A stretch of DNA of 64,000 nucleotides from Alcanivorax sp. (GTDB lineage: Bacteria; Pseudomonadota; Gammaproteobacteria; Pseudomonadales; Alcanivoracaceae), in assembly GCA_022565695.1 (NCBI GenBank), contig JAIUME010000010.1, positions 29,378 to 93,377 on the forward strand. The letters run 5' to 3'. How positions within the stretch are numbered: position 1 is the first letter of the stretch; each line of letters begins with the position of its first letter. Position numbers and translations under genes: made by a program. Below are positions 38,506-46,732 of the stretch, piece by piece. A model generated the notes under the pieces. The model saw only the letters and a list, made by a program, of their open reading frames with translations, searched no databases and was not told where the DNA came from.

Positions 38506-38985
38506 ATGCACAGAATCGCCCTTCCCGTCGGTGTTCTCTTCAGCGCGCTTTTGCTCGGCGCCTGCAGCCATTATCAGGCGTCCGGCGCAGAGGAGACGGC
38601 CCGCATCACATTCACCAGCAATAACGTGTCAGGTCAGCCTATGGTCTGCAATGAAGCGGGCCGCTTCCAGTCCACACGCAAGGCGCTGTCCCAGAAACCC
38701 TTTGACGGCGAAATTTTTGACGAAATCAACAAGGCGCTTGGCAAGGCAGAAGCCGTTGTCACAGAAGTGCCTGCGGATGGGGCTGTCCGCGTCGGCGTCA
38801 GGCACTCACAACGCAGCCGGGGCACGACGGACTTCAGTTGCCGCCAAGCGGTGCAATTCGAGCCAGCGCCAGGAGGCACCTATACAGTGCACTTTACGAT
38901 TCAGGGCAACCAATGCGGCCTGGATATCACTGAAGACAACGGCGCTAACGTTGAAAGCGCGATTGCAGTCCCCTGGAAATGCTAA
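38506..38985 (+). CDS. Hypothetical lipoprotein
   Basis: The product has 159 residues with a clear lipoprotein signal peptide, lipobox LLGAC at the end of VGVLFSALLLGAC. The mature part has four further cysteines, probably two disulfides. I do not recognise a family; the pattern (a short beta-rich lipoprotein with MVCNEAG and FSCRQAV) suggests an envelope-attached periplasmic protein. Confidence 0.8.
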   Translation: MHRIALPVGVLFSALLLGACSHYQASGAEETARITFTSNNVSGQPMVCNEAGRFQSTRKALSQKPFDGEIFDEINKALGKAEAVVTEVPADGAVRVGVRHSQRSRGTTDFSCRQAVQFEPAPGGTYTVHFTIQGNQCGLDITEDNGANVESAIAVPWKC

Positions 38986-39140
38986 CGATAAATGACCGAC
39001 GGACCCTCGAGCGCCCGCTTTCCGGGCTCCCACCTCTTTAGGGCACCACTTTAGTGCACTGCCTCAAGGTGGTGCACGCGTCCAAGCCGCCGTTCCGCAC
39101 ACGCCTCGCTAACCCTCTGTTTTACATAAAAATGAAATGC

Positions 39141-39156
39141 TGGCACGGTCTGTGCT
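39141..39156 (+). promoter_or_regulatory. Sigma-54 (RpoN) promoter of the TorF porin gene
   Basis: TGGCACGGTCTGTGCT matches the -24/-12 consensus TGGCACG-N4-TTGC with one mismatch; the invariant GG and GC are exactly 10 bases apart. Transcription should start about 39167, giving a leader of about 68 bases before the ATG at 39235. An activator site should lie further upstream but I could not define one. Confidence 0.7.
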
Positions 39157-39234
39157 TTATTCGGAGCAGCTGTCGACGGACGTGCCGTCGGCGCTCAGCT
39201 ATGAACAGACAACGGACCAAGAGGGTTGTATCGG

Positions 39235-39909
39235 ATGAAAACCAAAAGCGTATTCAAGAAATCCATTATCGCTGCCGCTGTTGCCGGCGCCAGCTTCGCC
39301 GCGCCGATGACAGCATCTGCTGAAATCAGCGCAACCCTGGAAATTGCCAGCCAGTACATGTTCCGAGGCTTGGTTGAAGATACCGGGAACGCACAAGTTG
39401 CTGGTAGCCTCGACTACGAGCACGACTCCGGTGTCTATGCAGGCTTCTGGACCGGCTCTCTGGCTGAGGGCGTTGAAACCAATTACTACGCAGGTTTTGC
39501 CAGCGAAGTGGGTGATTTCTCCTATGATGTGGGCCTGATCCACTACCGTTTCTCTGATGCTGGCCAAAGTGCAAGCGATGAGTTCGCATCAGAAGTTTAC
39601 CTGGGTCTGGGCTTCATGGACTTTGGTTTCGGCGCCTACATCGGCGTGGACAAGACAGGCACAAACCGCAGCAACGGTGAAGACAACAAAAATAACTATT
39701 TTACCCTGTCTTATGACTATGACAAATTCAGCTTCCTGGTCGGCTACGCTGACATGGACGCGGACGACATGAATTACACCCACATCGACCTGGGCTATGA
39801 AATCTACGATGGCCTGGTCTTCACCGCTTCACAGATCGTTGATGCCGACGACGGCACTGGCCTCAGCAACAATACTCAGTTCGTAGTGAGCTACAGCTTC
39901 TCGTTCTGA
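39235..39909 (+). CDS. TorF family putative porin
   Basis: The product has 224 residues. A signal peptide (KKSIIAAAVAGASFAAPMTASA) precedes a beta-barrel starting EISATLEIASQYMFRGL, the SxYxxRG start of the TorF (Gcw_chp) family, and ending with the C-terminal Phe strand QFVVSYSFSF. Aromatic and acidic residues alternate along strands. It should sit in the outer membrane; the solute is not known. GAGGG precedes the ATG. A sigma-54 promoter is predicted upstream. Confidence 0.92.
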   Translation: MKTKSVFKKSIIAAAVAGASFAAPMTASAEISATLEIASQYMFRGLVEDTGNAQVAGSLDYEHDSGVYAGFWTGSLAEGVETNYYAGFASEVGDFSYDVGLIHYRFSDAGQSASDEFASEVYLGLGFMDFGFGAYIGVDKTGTNRSNGEDNKNNYFTLSYDYDKFSFLVGYADMDADDMNYTHIDLGYEIYDGLVFTASQIVDADDGTGLSNNTQFVVSYSFSF

Positions 39910-39937
39910 TTACTGCTGCAACAGGCATAGCAAGACC

Positions 39938-39962
39938 GGGCTCTCTCTCCGCGAGGGAGCCC
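39938..39962 (+). terminator. Hairpin after the TorF gene
   Basis: GGGCTCTCTC (39938-39947) pairs with GAGGGAGCCC (39953-39962) with one mismatch and a 5-base loop, 29 bases after the stop. The following T-run is poor, so termination efficiency is uncertain. Confidence 0.5.
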
Positions 39963-40035
39963 ACTCTTCAAGGAGCGGCCTGCAGAGACCCTGTAAGACA
40001 TCTGCAAGGCATCTGAACAGACCGCTCCACTCTTT

Positions 40036-40099
40036 CGGCTCCGCAGGACATCTCCCTGGTCCTCGCTGTTACCTGCAAGCAGCTCGTCCTGCGGGGCCG
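40036..40099. terminator. Long-stem hairpin between convergent genes
   Basis: CGGCTCCGCAGGAC (40036-40049) pairs with GTCCTGCGGGGCCG (40086-40099) over 14 bases with only a G-U wobble; the loop is 36 bases. It lies between the porin gene and the nuclease gene, whose stops face it, and could stop transcription from both sides or protect 3' ends. No strong T-run. Confidence 0.55.
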
Positions 40100-40119
40100 A
40101 TTCTTATGTCTTCAGTTTT

Positions 40120-41133
40120 CTATCTCTTCAGATACACTCCTATCCCATCGTGATCTGATACCACCTTTGTACCCCTTTGGTCATACAGCGTGCGGAAGCG
40201 CCCGGCATTGCCCCGTGTGACGGCAGCGCGTTGCAGGCGAGTCTGCAGCCTCGGCGACAGAAAGGCATGGTCAATCGCCTGACGCTGGCAACGGTATATG
40301 TAGGTAAAGCGATCTGATTCCGGTACCGCTGACCAGTGGCTGTGCAGCGGCGGGCGGTCCAGGTACTCGAAGGGCTCGCTGTAGGCCCCGGCATCCGGAG
40401 CCGTGTTGAAATCACCGATCAGCATCAGCGGCACGCCCTCACTGATGCGGGCCAGTGCCCAGCCGCGCAGGGCTTTGGCCTGGGCCAGACGGCGGGCCTT
40501 GACCTGGCGGCCGCGGCGGGCGTCATCCAGACCGTGGCCGCTGCGGTTGTGCACGATCAGCAGCTCAAGAGCGAAGGGCTCCGCCACTGTCACATGCAGT
40601 GGCGGGCGATGGAACAGCCAGTGGCCGAGATTACGTTCACCCTGAAATACCTGCCGCACCGTCACGCCCGAAACCGAGTCGCGCACCAGCACGCCCACAT
40701 CAATGCCGGAGGGGTCATGACCCGGCAGCAGCCAGGCCCGGTACTGCGGACCGCCCGAGGCGCTGATCCGATCGGCCAGTGCTTCCAGCAGATCGAGGGA
40801 TTCCACCTCCTGTACGGCCAGTATGTGCGGTGTCGACAACACATCCAGCACATAGGCCGCCAGCGCATCCAGCCGCGCGGACAACTCCTCGGGCGTCGAG
40901 CGATTGCGGTCCCGGGGGCCCGGCGCCATCAGATTCCAGAGGTTCTGGCTGGCCACCAGCAACTCGGCCGGCGCCGGCTCTGGCAGCGCGCGCACGGTCT
41001 CCACCACCGGGCAGGACGCGAACAGACTCTGGGCAGATAGCAGCAGCCAGGCGGCCAGCAGCCAGTTGGCAAACGGACGTCGATAAACAGGAGGCTTTAC
41101 AGAAGACAAGACGGGGAACAGGGAATAAGACAT
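40120..41133 (-). CDS. Secreted endonuclease/exonuclease/phosphatase family protein
   Basis: The product has 337 residues with a signal peptide or anchor (FANWLLAAWLLLSAQSLFAS, about 22-41). EEP catalytic motifs in order: ASQNLWNLM (Asn), LAVQEVES (Glu), LLIVHNRSG (His), IGDFNTAP (Asp/Asn) and SDHDGIGVYL (Asp-His). The fold covers DNase I-like and phosphodiesterase enzymes; an extracellular nuclease is most likely. The product may scavenge DNA or phosphate. Confidence 0.88.
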   Translation of the reverse strand: MSYSLFPVLSSVKPPVYRRPFANWLLAAWLLLSAQSLFASCPVVETVRALPEPAPAELLVASQNLWNLMAPGPRDRNRSTPEELSARLDALAAYVLDVLSTPHILAVQEVESLDLLEALADRISASGGPQYRAWLLPGHDPSGIDVGVLVRDSVSGVTVRQVFQGERNLGHWLFHRPPLHVTVAEPFALELLIVHNRSGHGLDDARRGRQVKARRLAQAKALRGWALARISEGVPLMLIGDFNTAPDAGAYSEPFEYLDRPPLHSHWSAVPESDRFTYIYRCQRQAIDHAFLSPRLQTRLQRAAVTRGNAGRFRTLYDQRGTKVVSDHDGIGVYLKR

Positions 41134-41189
41134 GGGGCAGCTCGTGGCAATCAGTGCCCCACGAATCTACCCCGGAACGCAGCGTGGTG

Positions 41190-41657
41190 TCAGCGCCGCA
41201 CCTCGAAAGGCAGGCAATAGGGTGCTGTAACGTCGAACTCCAGACACAACTCTACTTGCTCGCCTTCTTCCAGAGGACGCGTCAGCCGGAACAGCATCAG
41301 GTGATGGCCACCCGGGGCGAAGTGCACGGTTTCCCCGGCGGGCACGGGCACATCAGGCAGACGCTGCATGCGCCGGGTGCCGTCATCCTGGGGCGCCATG
41401 GTGTGCAGCTCACCAGCGGCTGCGATATCGGTGCTGAAACCCAGCAGGGTCACTGGCTCATCGCTGGTGTTGGTGACGCTGAAATACCCCGCCGTGTTGC
41501 TGCTCACCGGCGGTACGGCGCGTAGCCACATGTTGTCGATCAACAGCTCTGGCTCGTCAATCTCGCCGGCATGGCTCAGCGGCGCCAGCACCGCCAGACT
41601 CAAGGCCAGCAGCGGGCCCAGCGCCCTCACGCGATCAAAGCAACGTAAGCAGATCAT
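41190..41657 (-). CDS. Periplasmic copper chaperone PCu(A)C
   Basis: The product has 155 residues with a signal peptide (LLALSLAVLAPLSHA). The PCu(A)C copper site is complete: HTM followed by ten residues, then Met (HTMAPQDDGTRRM), and later HxM in GGHHLMLF. It delivers Cu(I) to the CuA centre of cytochrome c oxidase. Its start lies 22 bases inside the SCO gene, so the two are expressed together. Confidence 0.93.
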   Translation of the reverse strand: MICLRCFDRVRALGPLLALSLAVLAPLSHAGEIDEPELLIDNMWLRAVPPVSSNTAGYFSVTNTSDEPVTLLGFSTDIAAAGELHTMAPQDDGTRRMQRLPDVPVPAGETVHFAPGGHHLMLFRLTRPLEEGEQVELCLEFDVTAPYCLPFEVRR

Positions 41658-42225
41658 CCTGCATCTCCTTCAGGTCGGCATCCACGGGATAGAGCTTGCG
41701 CACCCGGCTTTCCCGATCCAGCAGATAGACAAAATCACTGTGGGCAAATTCCACACCGCCCTGGCTGTCCTCGCCCACGGGCATGAACACGACACCGAAC
41801 TGCTTCGCCACCTGCTCGACCTGCTCTTCACTGCCGGTCAGGCCGATGATGTCCTCGTGGAACCAGGTCAGGTACTGACTCAGGTGCTCGGGTGTGTCGC
41901 GCTCCGGATCGAAGGTGATGAACACCATCTGCACGTCGTCCGCCTGACCGGCCGCTTCCAGGTTCTTGTAGAGCTGGGTCATGCGCGCCATGGTCGCGGG
42001 GCAGATATCCGGACAGTGGGTAAAGCCGAAGAACAGCAGGACCACCTGGCCCTTGAGCGCGTCACTGTGGAAGGCTTCACCGCGCTGGTCGGTCATGGTG
42101 AAGTCGCCGCCCATACGGGTATTCACGGGCAGCGGCTCACGAGCGGGCTCGCGGGTCGTTTCCCAGGCCACCACCGCCGCCAGTATCAGCATCACGGCAA
42201 CTGCCATAAGCACGAGCTTCTTCAT
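41635..42225 (-). CDS. SCO1/SenC family copper and thiol protein
   Basis: The product has 196 residues with one N-terminal helix (LVLMAVAVMLILAAVVAW). The SCO copper site is complete: FTHCPDICPATM (CxxxC) and the distal His in FAHSDFVYLLD. It works with PCu(A)C and the thiol chain to load CuA of CoxB. AGGAGA precedes the ATG at 42225; a short in-frame extension upstream has no support. The gene overlaps that for PCu(A)C by 23 bases. Confidence 0.95.
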   Translation of the reverse strand: MKKLVLMAVAVMLILAAVVAWETTREPAREPLPVNTRMGGDFTMTDQRGEAFHSDALKGQVVLLFFGFTHCPDICPATMARMTQLYKNLEAAGQADDVQMVFITFDPERDTPEHLSQYLTWFHEDIIGLTGSEEQVEQVAKQFGVVFMPVGEDSQGGVEFAHSDFVYLLDRESRVRKLYPVDADLKEMQDDLLTLL

Positions 42226-42439
42226 ATCTGTCTCTCCTGAGGGGGAGCGGGGGCAGCGCACACGGCTGTCTGGTCATCAGGGCCACCCCGCTGTTGGCGC
42301 TTACCATACCCCCAGCGCTGTCGGGCGCCAATGGGGCATATTGTCGCAGGCGCCGCCCTGCATGGCATCCAGTGGCTGCTGAAGGGTATAATCGGCAGCC
42401 TTTCACGTCATTCACGCTACACCCAACGACCGGAACGCC

Positions 42440-43792
42440 ATGTCACGCAAGCTGTTTATACAGACCCACGGCTGTCAGATGAACGAGTATGACTCCTCGC
42501 GCATGGTGGATCTGCTTGAGCAGAGCCACGGCCTGACCCGCACCGACAACGCCGAAGAGGCGGATGTGCTGCTGCTCAACACCTGTTCGATTCGCGAAAA
42601 GGCGCAGGACAAGGTGTTCCACCAGCTTGGGCGCTGGAAACGTCTGAAAGACAAGAAGCCGGACATGGTCATTGCGGTGGGTGGCTGCGTTGCCAGCCAG
42701 GAAGGGGACGCCATTCGCCAGCGTGCGCCCTATGTGGACGTGATCTTCGGCCCGCAGACCCTGCATCGGCTGCCCGCGCTGATCACCCAGGCCGGGCAGA
42801 GCAAGGGCCTGGCCATGGATGTCAGCTTCCCGGAGATCGAGAAATTCGACCGCTTGCCCGAGCCCAGCGTGGACGGCCCCAGCGCGTTCGTCTCGATCAT
42901 GGAAGGCTGTTCCAAATACTGCACCTTCTGCGTGGTGCCCTACACCCGGGGCGAAGAAGTCAGCCGCCCGGTGGCGCCGGTGCTGGACGAAATCCGGCAT
43001 CTTGCTGAACAGGGCGTGCGCGAAGTCAATCTGCTGGGGCAGAACGTCAATGCCTACCGGGGTGCCGGCAGCAACGGCGACACCCTGGATCTGGCAGACC
43101 TGATCCTGCTGGTGCGGGATATCGACGGCATTGATCGTATTCGCTATACCACCAGCCATCCGGTGGAGTTTTCCGACAGCCTGATCGACATCTACGCCGA
43201 AGTGCCGGAGCTGGTCAGCCATCTGCATCTGCCGGTGCAGTCCGGCTCGGATCGCATCCTCGCCATGATGAAGCGCAACCACACGGCTCTGGAGTACAAG
43301 TCGAAGATCCGCCGGTTACGCCGTATCCGCCCGGACATTTCCCTGTCGTCGGATTTCATCATCGGCTTCCCCGGTGAAACCGATGCCGACTTCGATGCCA
43401 CCATGAAGCTGATCCAGGATGTCGGGTTCGACGCCAGCTACAGCTTCATCTACAGTGCACGCCCCGGCACGCCGGCAGCCGATCTGCCGGATGATGTGGA
43501 CATGGCGGTAAAGAAACAGCGCCTGGCATTGCTGCAGCACCGCATTCAGCAGCAGGCGGATGAGATCAGCCGACGCATGGTGGGCAGCCGCCAACGCATC
43601 CTGGTGGACGGGTTTTCGAAGAAGGACCCCGGTCAGCTGAAAGGCCGCACCGAGAACAACCGCATCGTCAATTTCCGCAGCGACGATCTGGACCTGATTG
43701 GCCAGTTTGCCAGCGTGCACATTGCCCAGGCCTACGCCAATTCCCTGCTGGGCACGGATGTGATCGCCGACGAGGCAAGGGTGCCTGCCTGA
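42440..43792 (+). CDS. miaB: tRNA-2-methylthio-N6-dimethylallyladenosine synthase
   Basis: The product has 450 residues. The N-terminal UPF0004 domain has cysteines in [21 protein letters not shown] and [10 protein letters not shown] that hold the auxiliary cluster; the radical SAM motif is CSKYCTFC (about 156-163); a TRAM domain ends the protein. It methylthiolates i6A37 in tRNAs reading UNN codons. In most gammaproteobacteria phoH/ybeZ follows directly; here the dynamin-like gene intervenes. Confidence 0.97.
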   Translation: MSRKLFIQTHGCQMNEYDSSRMVDLLEQSHGLTRTDNAEEADVLLLNTCSIREKAQDKVFHQLGRWKRLKDKKPDMVIAVGGCVASQEGDAIRQRAPYVDVIFGPQTLHRLPALITQAGQSKGLAMDVSFPEIEKFDRLPEPSVDGPSAFVSIMEGCSKYCTFCVVPYTRGEEVSRPVAPVLDEIRHLAEQGVREVNLLGQNVNAYRGAGSNGDTLDLADLILLVRDIDGIDRIRYTTSHPVEFSDSLIDIYAEVPELVSHLHLPVQSGSDRILAMMKRNHTALEYKSKIRRLRRIRPDISLSSDFIIGFPGETDADFDATMKLIQDVGFDASYSFIYSARPGTPAADLPDDVDMAVKKQRLALLQHRIQQQADEISRRMVGSRQRILVDGFSKKDPGQLKGRTENNRIVNFRSDDLDLIGQFASVHIAQAYANSLLGTDVIADEARVPA

Positions 43793-43931
43793 CGTGTCTT
43801 ATCACTGGCTTCTTATCACTGAAAGGCTTATGAATACAGCCTTCAGCACTTCCAGCTCTGGCTTGCGGCTGTTAACGTAAATAACATTTGATGTCCGACC
43901 GGAGTCCCCCTGCATTCAGAAATGCCTTATA

Positions 43932-43956
43932 GAAAAGCCCCTTAGAAGGGGCCTTT
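43932..43956. terminator. Bidirectional terminator between miaB and the dynamin-like gene
   Basis: AAAAGCCCCTT and AAGGGGCCTTT flank a two-base centre (43941-43951 region) to form a hairpin. The minus-strand side gives GGGGCTTTTCT, a good U-tract after the dynamin-like gene; the plus side has only three T after the stem. It lies 140 bases beyond the miaB stop. The surrounding sequence is already AT-richer than the core genome. Confidence 0.65.
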
Positions 43957-44018
43957 GGGCATTCCTCGTTATCACTAAATCTTGGCTTTTAGCGGGTATG
44001 CCAAATATTTAGCGCTTA

Positions 44019-46205
44019 CTACCCGAGATGTTTCCAAGGAATGCCGGCGAAAAAATCCCGCAAATCCCTCAAGAAAGGCAATCGCTTTTCCAAGACTTCA
44101 GAGTCCGAGGTAAAGGCGATATCCTCTAGTGCTTTCAGTTTTTCCTGATAGTCCCTCTCAGTTTCAGCAACAGCGTGATGGAAAGCCGTTCTGGTATCCG
44201 ACCAAAACTTCCGGAACTGGGTGATAATTCCGTCTTCTGCCCCCCCCTTTATCAGGCCTTTTCGAATCTGCTTGGCTAACTTTCGTTGCCATGAATCGCC
44301 GAATAGTGCCCCAGCAAGGACGCCCACCGCCACAGCGATCCCTATGCCAACTGTTATTGGCCCCCCCAAAGCGCTTATTACCGCGAATACTGTGCCAGTA
44401 CCACCAACCGAAACCCCAATAGATGCCAGGAACGATACAACTTTACCAACAAGAATGTACGCTCCAAGATTACTACCGCCAGCCACGACCGAAGCCCATG
44501 CAGCCAAAGCACCAAACGTACCCAACCCGGCAAGAGAGCTGATGAACGCACCCTTTGCATTAAAAGACCACTGATTCTTCAGCGTATCGACGCCATCAAC
44601 ATTAACATCATAAGACTCGAGGAACGCATCAACCTTTTTCCCCAATCGGTCACTCTTATTGGAAAGTATCCCATCTAACTCTTGCTGGATCGACTCCATG
44701 ACGTATGTTGGCGCAAGCCTCCTAGCATCCTTCTTTCCTTCATAGCGACCCCCAATAACTCTTTCCAGGTGATCCACGTCCGACCACTCCAAGAGCATTT
44801 TCTTACAATCTTCTATTGACTCGACCTCCAACTCATCAATGAATCGAACTATACCCTCCTTATCAGCATCTTTTTTTCTAATCCGATCTTCTTCCTTATC
44901 AAGAATAGCTTTAATATCCTTTCGAGCTTGATCCTGCTTACTCAGCGCCCTCTCTATGGTTTCGACTAGCTTTCTGCAAGCCGTGGAATTCGATGATTTT
45001 GACTGCCTCACAAAGGCATCCAGCTCCTGAATCCGTTTCTCTGGAGCAATGATCGATATTAGCTCGATCAAGTCTTTTTCAAATATTTTTCGGAGATCGA
45101 TATCTTCCACAGAGAACGTGAAGAATCTATTTCTAAATTCAGACTCCGTGACCTTTATGCCAGTTTTTTCGCCTCGCTGCTCAAGACGCCTACCTATTCC
45201 GTCATAGCAGCTATATGCAGCCTTATCCAGAATTCCAATATGATCACCACCGCAAGTATCAGCCCTAGTCGCAACAATGAAAAGATTTCGAAGAGGCGAA
45301 AGACTGTTTTCAGGAGTTTCGAATACCGGCAAGTGATGCGTTAGCTGGGACAAATAGGCCCTATCCGGTTCATTCATAAATCCCGTTACATGAGAAACGT
45401 ATATTACTATGTCCACCAGCGTTTGAGCCATTTCGGCACGCTCATCGTCCCCTTTCTTGTGGCCATATCCAGGCAGGTCAATGATGTCACACCCTTTCAG
45501 GAAGTCAGAATCAACATAGACTATTCCTGTAGCAGCACCCTCAATGGCTGGCCTATCTTTACCAGTTTTGTGTGTACCGTGCTCCGCCAGAGTTTCGTAA
45601 CCGCCACCAATCAAGCGATGGGACCTGCAGTGCTCCTCGTCATCTGCTCGATCCAGATCAAAATCAGAGCCCATAATCCAGACATTCTCTGGCTGCCAAG
45701 AAGGCTTATCGTCCATATGACGAACGAGACAGGTAATGCTTGTAGCGGGCTGATAATTCGCCGGGAGGCTGTCCGAACCCATCAGAACATTCGCCAAGCG
45801 TGATTTCCCCATATCGTAGCGACCAAAGAAGCCGACTCGCGGCTTGCGCCCTACCCGTTTAATCGCCTCCAAGAGCTCCTTGGGTTCCGAGATATTTGCG
45901 TCTCTTTCAAAGCTTTCGAGAGCCTGGTCTTCACTGGGGATAGGCTGGGAGTCGAAGTAGCTGCCAATAAGGCTGATGCGATCATCAACCTCTTTCATTG
46001 GCGTACCCACATCCAAAGACTGCTTGCTTGTAATGTCCCCGCAGTAGGCCACCCATGCGCTGTACACTTTAACGGACACCTCGTCAGGATCATTCTCGTA
46101 CCGGGAGACCTGGCTTTGCGACACCCCCAAGTGACTTGCCATCTCCATTTGGGATATGCCTGCAGCTTCACGCATTCCCTCAAGATCTCTCTTAATGATG
46201 TTCAT
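44019..46205 (-). CDS. XRE-family HTH fused to dynamin-like GTPase
   Basis: The product has 728 residues. Residues 5-55 are an XRE/Cro-type helix-turn-helix (ISQMEMASHLGVSQSQVSRYE). A linker leads to a large GTPase domain: P-loop GRYDMGKS (128-135), candidate switch Thr in PATSIT (153-158), DLPG (243-246) and TRAD (313-316) in place of the usual NKxD/TKxD. Residues about 395-540 are predicted coiled or helical; 552-636 are strongly hydrophobic and Gly/Ala-rich, as in membrane-inserting paddles of bacterial dynamins. AAGGGGGC precedes the ATG at 46205. Base composition is clearly AT-richer than neighbours and codon use differs, pointing to transfer. Its role is unknown; anti-phage or membrane-stress functions are inferred. 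Confidence 0.88.
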   Translation of the reverse strand: MNIIKRDLEGMREAAGISQMEMASHLGVSQSQVSRYENDPDEVSVKVYSAWVAYCGDITSKQSLDVGTPMKEVDDRISLIGSYFDSQPIPSEDQALESFERDANISEPKELLEAIKRVGRKPRVGFFGRYDMGKSRLANVLMGSDSLPANYQPATSITCLVRHMDDKPSWQPENVWIMGSDFDLDRADDEEHCRSHRLIGGGYETLAEHGTHKTGKDRPAIEGAATGIVYVDSDFLKGCDIIDLPGYGHKKGDDERAEMAQTLVDIVIYVSHVTGFMNEPDRAYLSQLTHHLPVFETPENSLSPLRNLFIVATRADTCGGDHIGILDKAAYSCYDGIGRRLEQRGEKTGIKVTESEFRNRFFTFSVEDIDLRKIFEKDLIELISIIAPEKRIQELDAFVRQSKSSNSTACRKLVETIERALSKQDQARKDIKAILDKEEDRIRKKDADKEGIVRFIDELEVESIEDCKKMLLEWSDVDHLERVIGGRYEGKKDARRLAPTYVMESIQQELDGILSNKSDRLGKKVDAFLESYDVNVDGVDTLKNQWSFNAKGAFISSLAGLGTFGALAAWASVVAGGSNLGAYILVGKVVSFLASIGVSVGGTGTVFAVISALGGPITVGIGIAVAVGVLAGALFGDSWQRKLAKQIRKGLIKGGAEDGIITQFRKFWSDTRTAFHHAVAETERDYQEKLKALEDIAFTSDSEVLEKRLPFLRDLRDFFAGIPWKHLG

Positions 46206-46732
46206 GTATGCCCCCTTCACTCTTGATTGAAGCACCACAATAGCCTGCCAAATCGCATAAATCAACAAAGATATCCCATATATGCATAATCTTACTTATT
46301 TATCCACAAAGGGGTTATTTTATGCGAAACACCCAAAGAAGCCTCCTACGGAAAGACTGAACTATGCAGGCCTCCCTGCTCGCTACTGCAGCGGACCCGC
46401 GCCCCTGGCACCACTAACCATCGCTTGACCACGTTACTGTCGGCTCGAACTACTAACACTGATTCTCAGAGTCGGCCTGGCCTGTGGCACCCACTGCGGC
46501 TCCAGTCGGTCACCGCAATCGGCGACCAGAGGCCGATGATCAACCCCACCTGATACACTGCGCAGCAAGGGCAACCGCCTTGATCCCGTGCATCACAGGG
46601 GTAAGCAGATGCTCACTCCATCAGCACCCGAGCCCCATACTGTCAAACAAGCCTGCCGTCGGGCTTCCGGCGGGCACAGGTTGGGGGTATCCTGCCGGTA
46701 TCACCACTACCTATGGGGTCTGAGACACCGTC
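46206..46732. other. Intergenic region upstream of the dynamin-like gene and phoH
   Basis: The left 120 bases are AT-rich and hold the inverted repeat at 46253-46327 and the palindrome CATATATG (46277-46284) overlapping TATGCATA. From about 46340 on composition returns to that of the host, so I place the right edge of the foreign piece there. No convincing gene is seen in the remaining part. Confidence 0.5.
46253..46327. promoter_or_regulatory. Inverted repeat in the promoter region of the HTH-dynamin gene
   Basis: TCGCATAAA (46253-46261) and TTTATGCGA (46319-46327) are perfect 9-base inverted repeats 57 bases apart, about 50 and 115 bases upstream of the start at 46205. Between them lie CATATATG and TATGCATA palindromes. 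These are plausible operator half-sites for the gene's own helix-turn-helix; no experiment supports it here. Confidence 0.45.

Noticed and set aside
39235..39909. Island gene because of slightly lower GC
   Set aside because: The bias fits the Asp/Asn/Tyr-rich composition of a porin and the flanks are ordinary.
44019..46205. Ribosome-associated or tRNA-modifying GTPase (Era/MnmE type)
   Set aside because: The large size, hydrophobic C-terminal region, N-terminal HTH and lack of KH or TrmE domains fit dynamin-like proteins better.
46484..46723. 79-codon plus-strand frame before phoH
   Set aside because: It has no ribosome site and no recognisable pattern, and ends inside the phoH leader.
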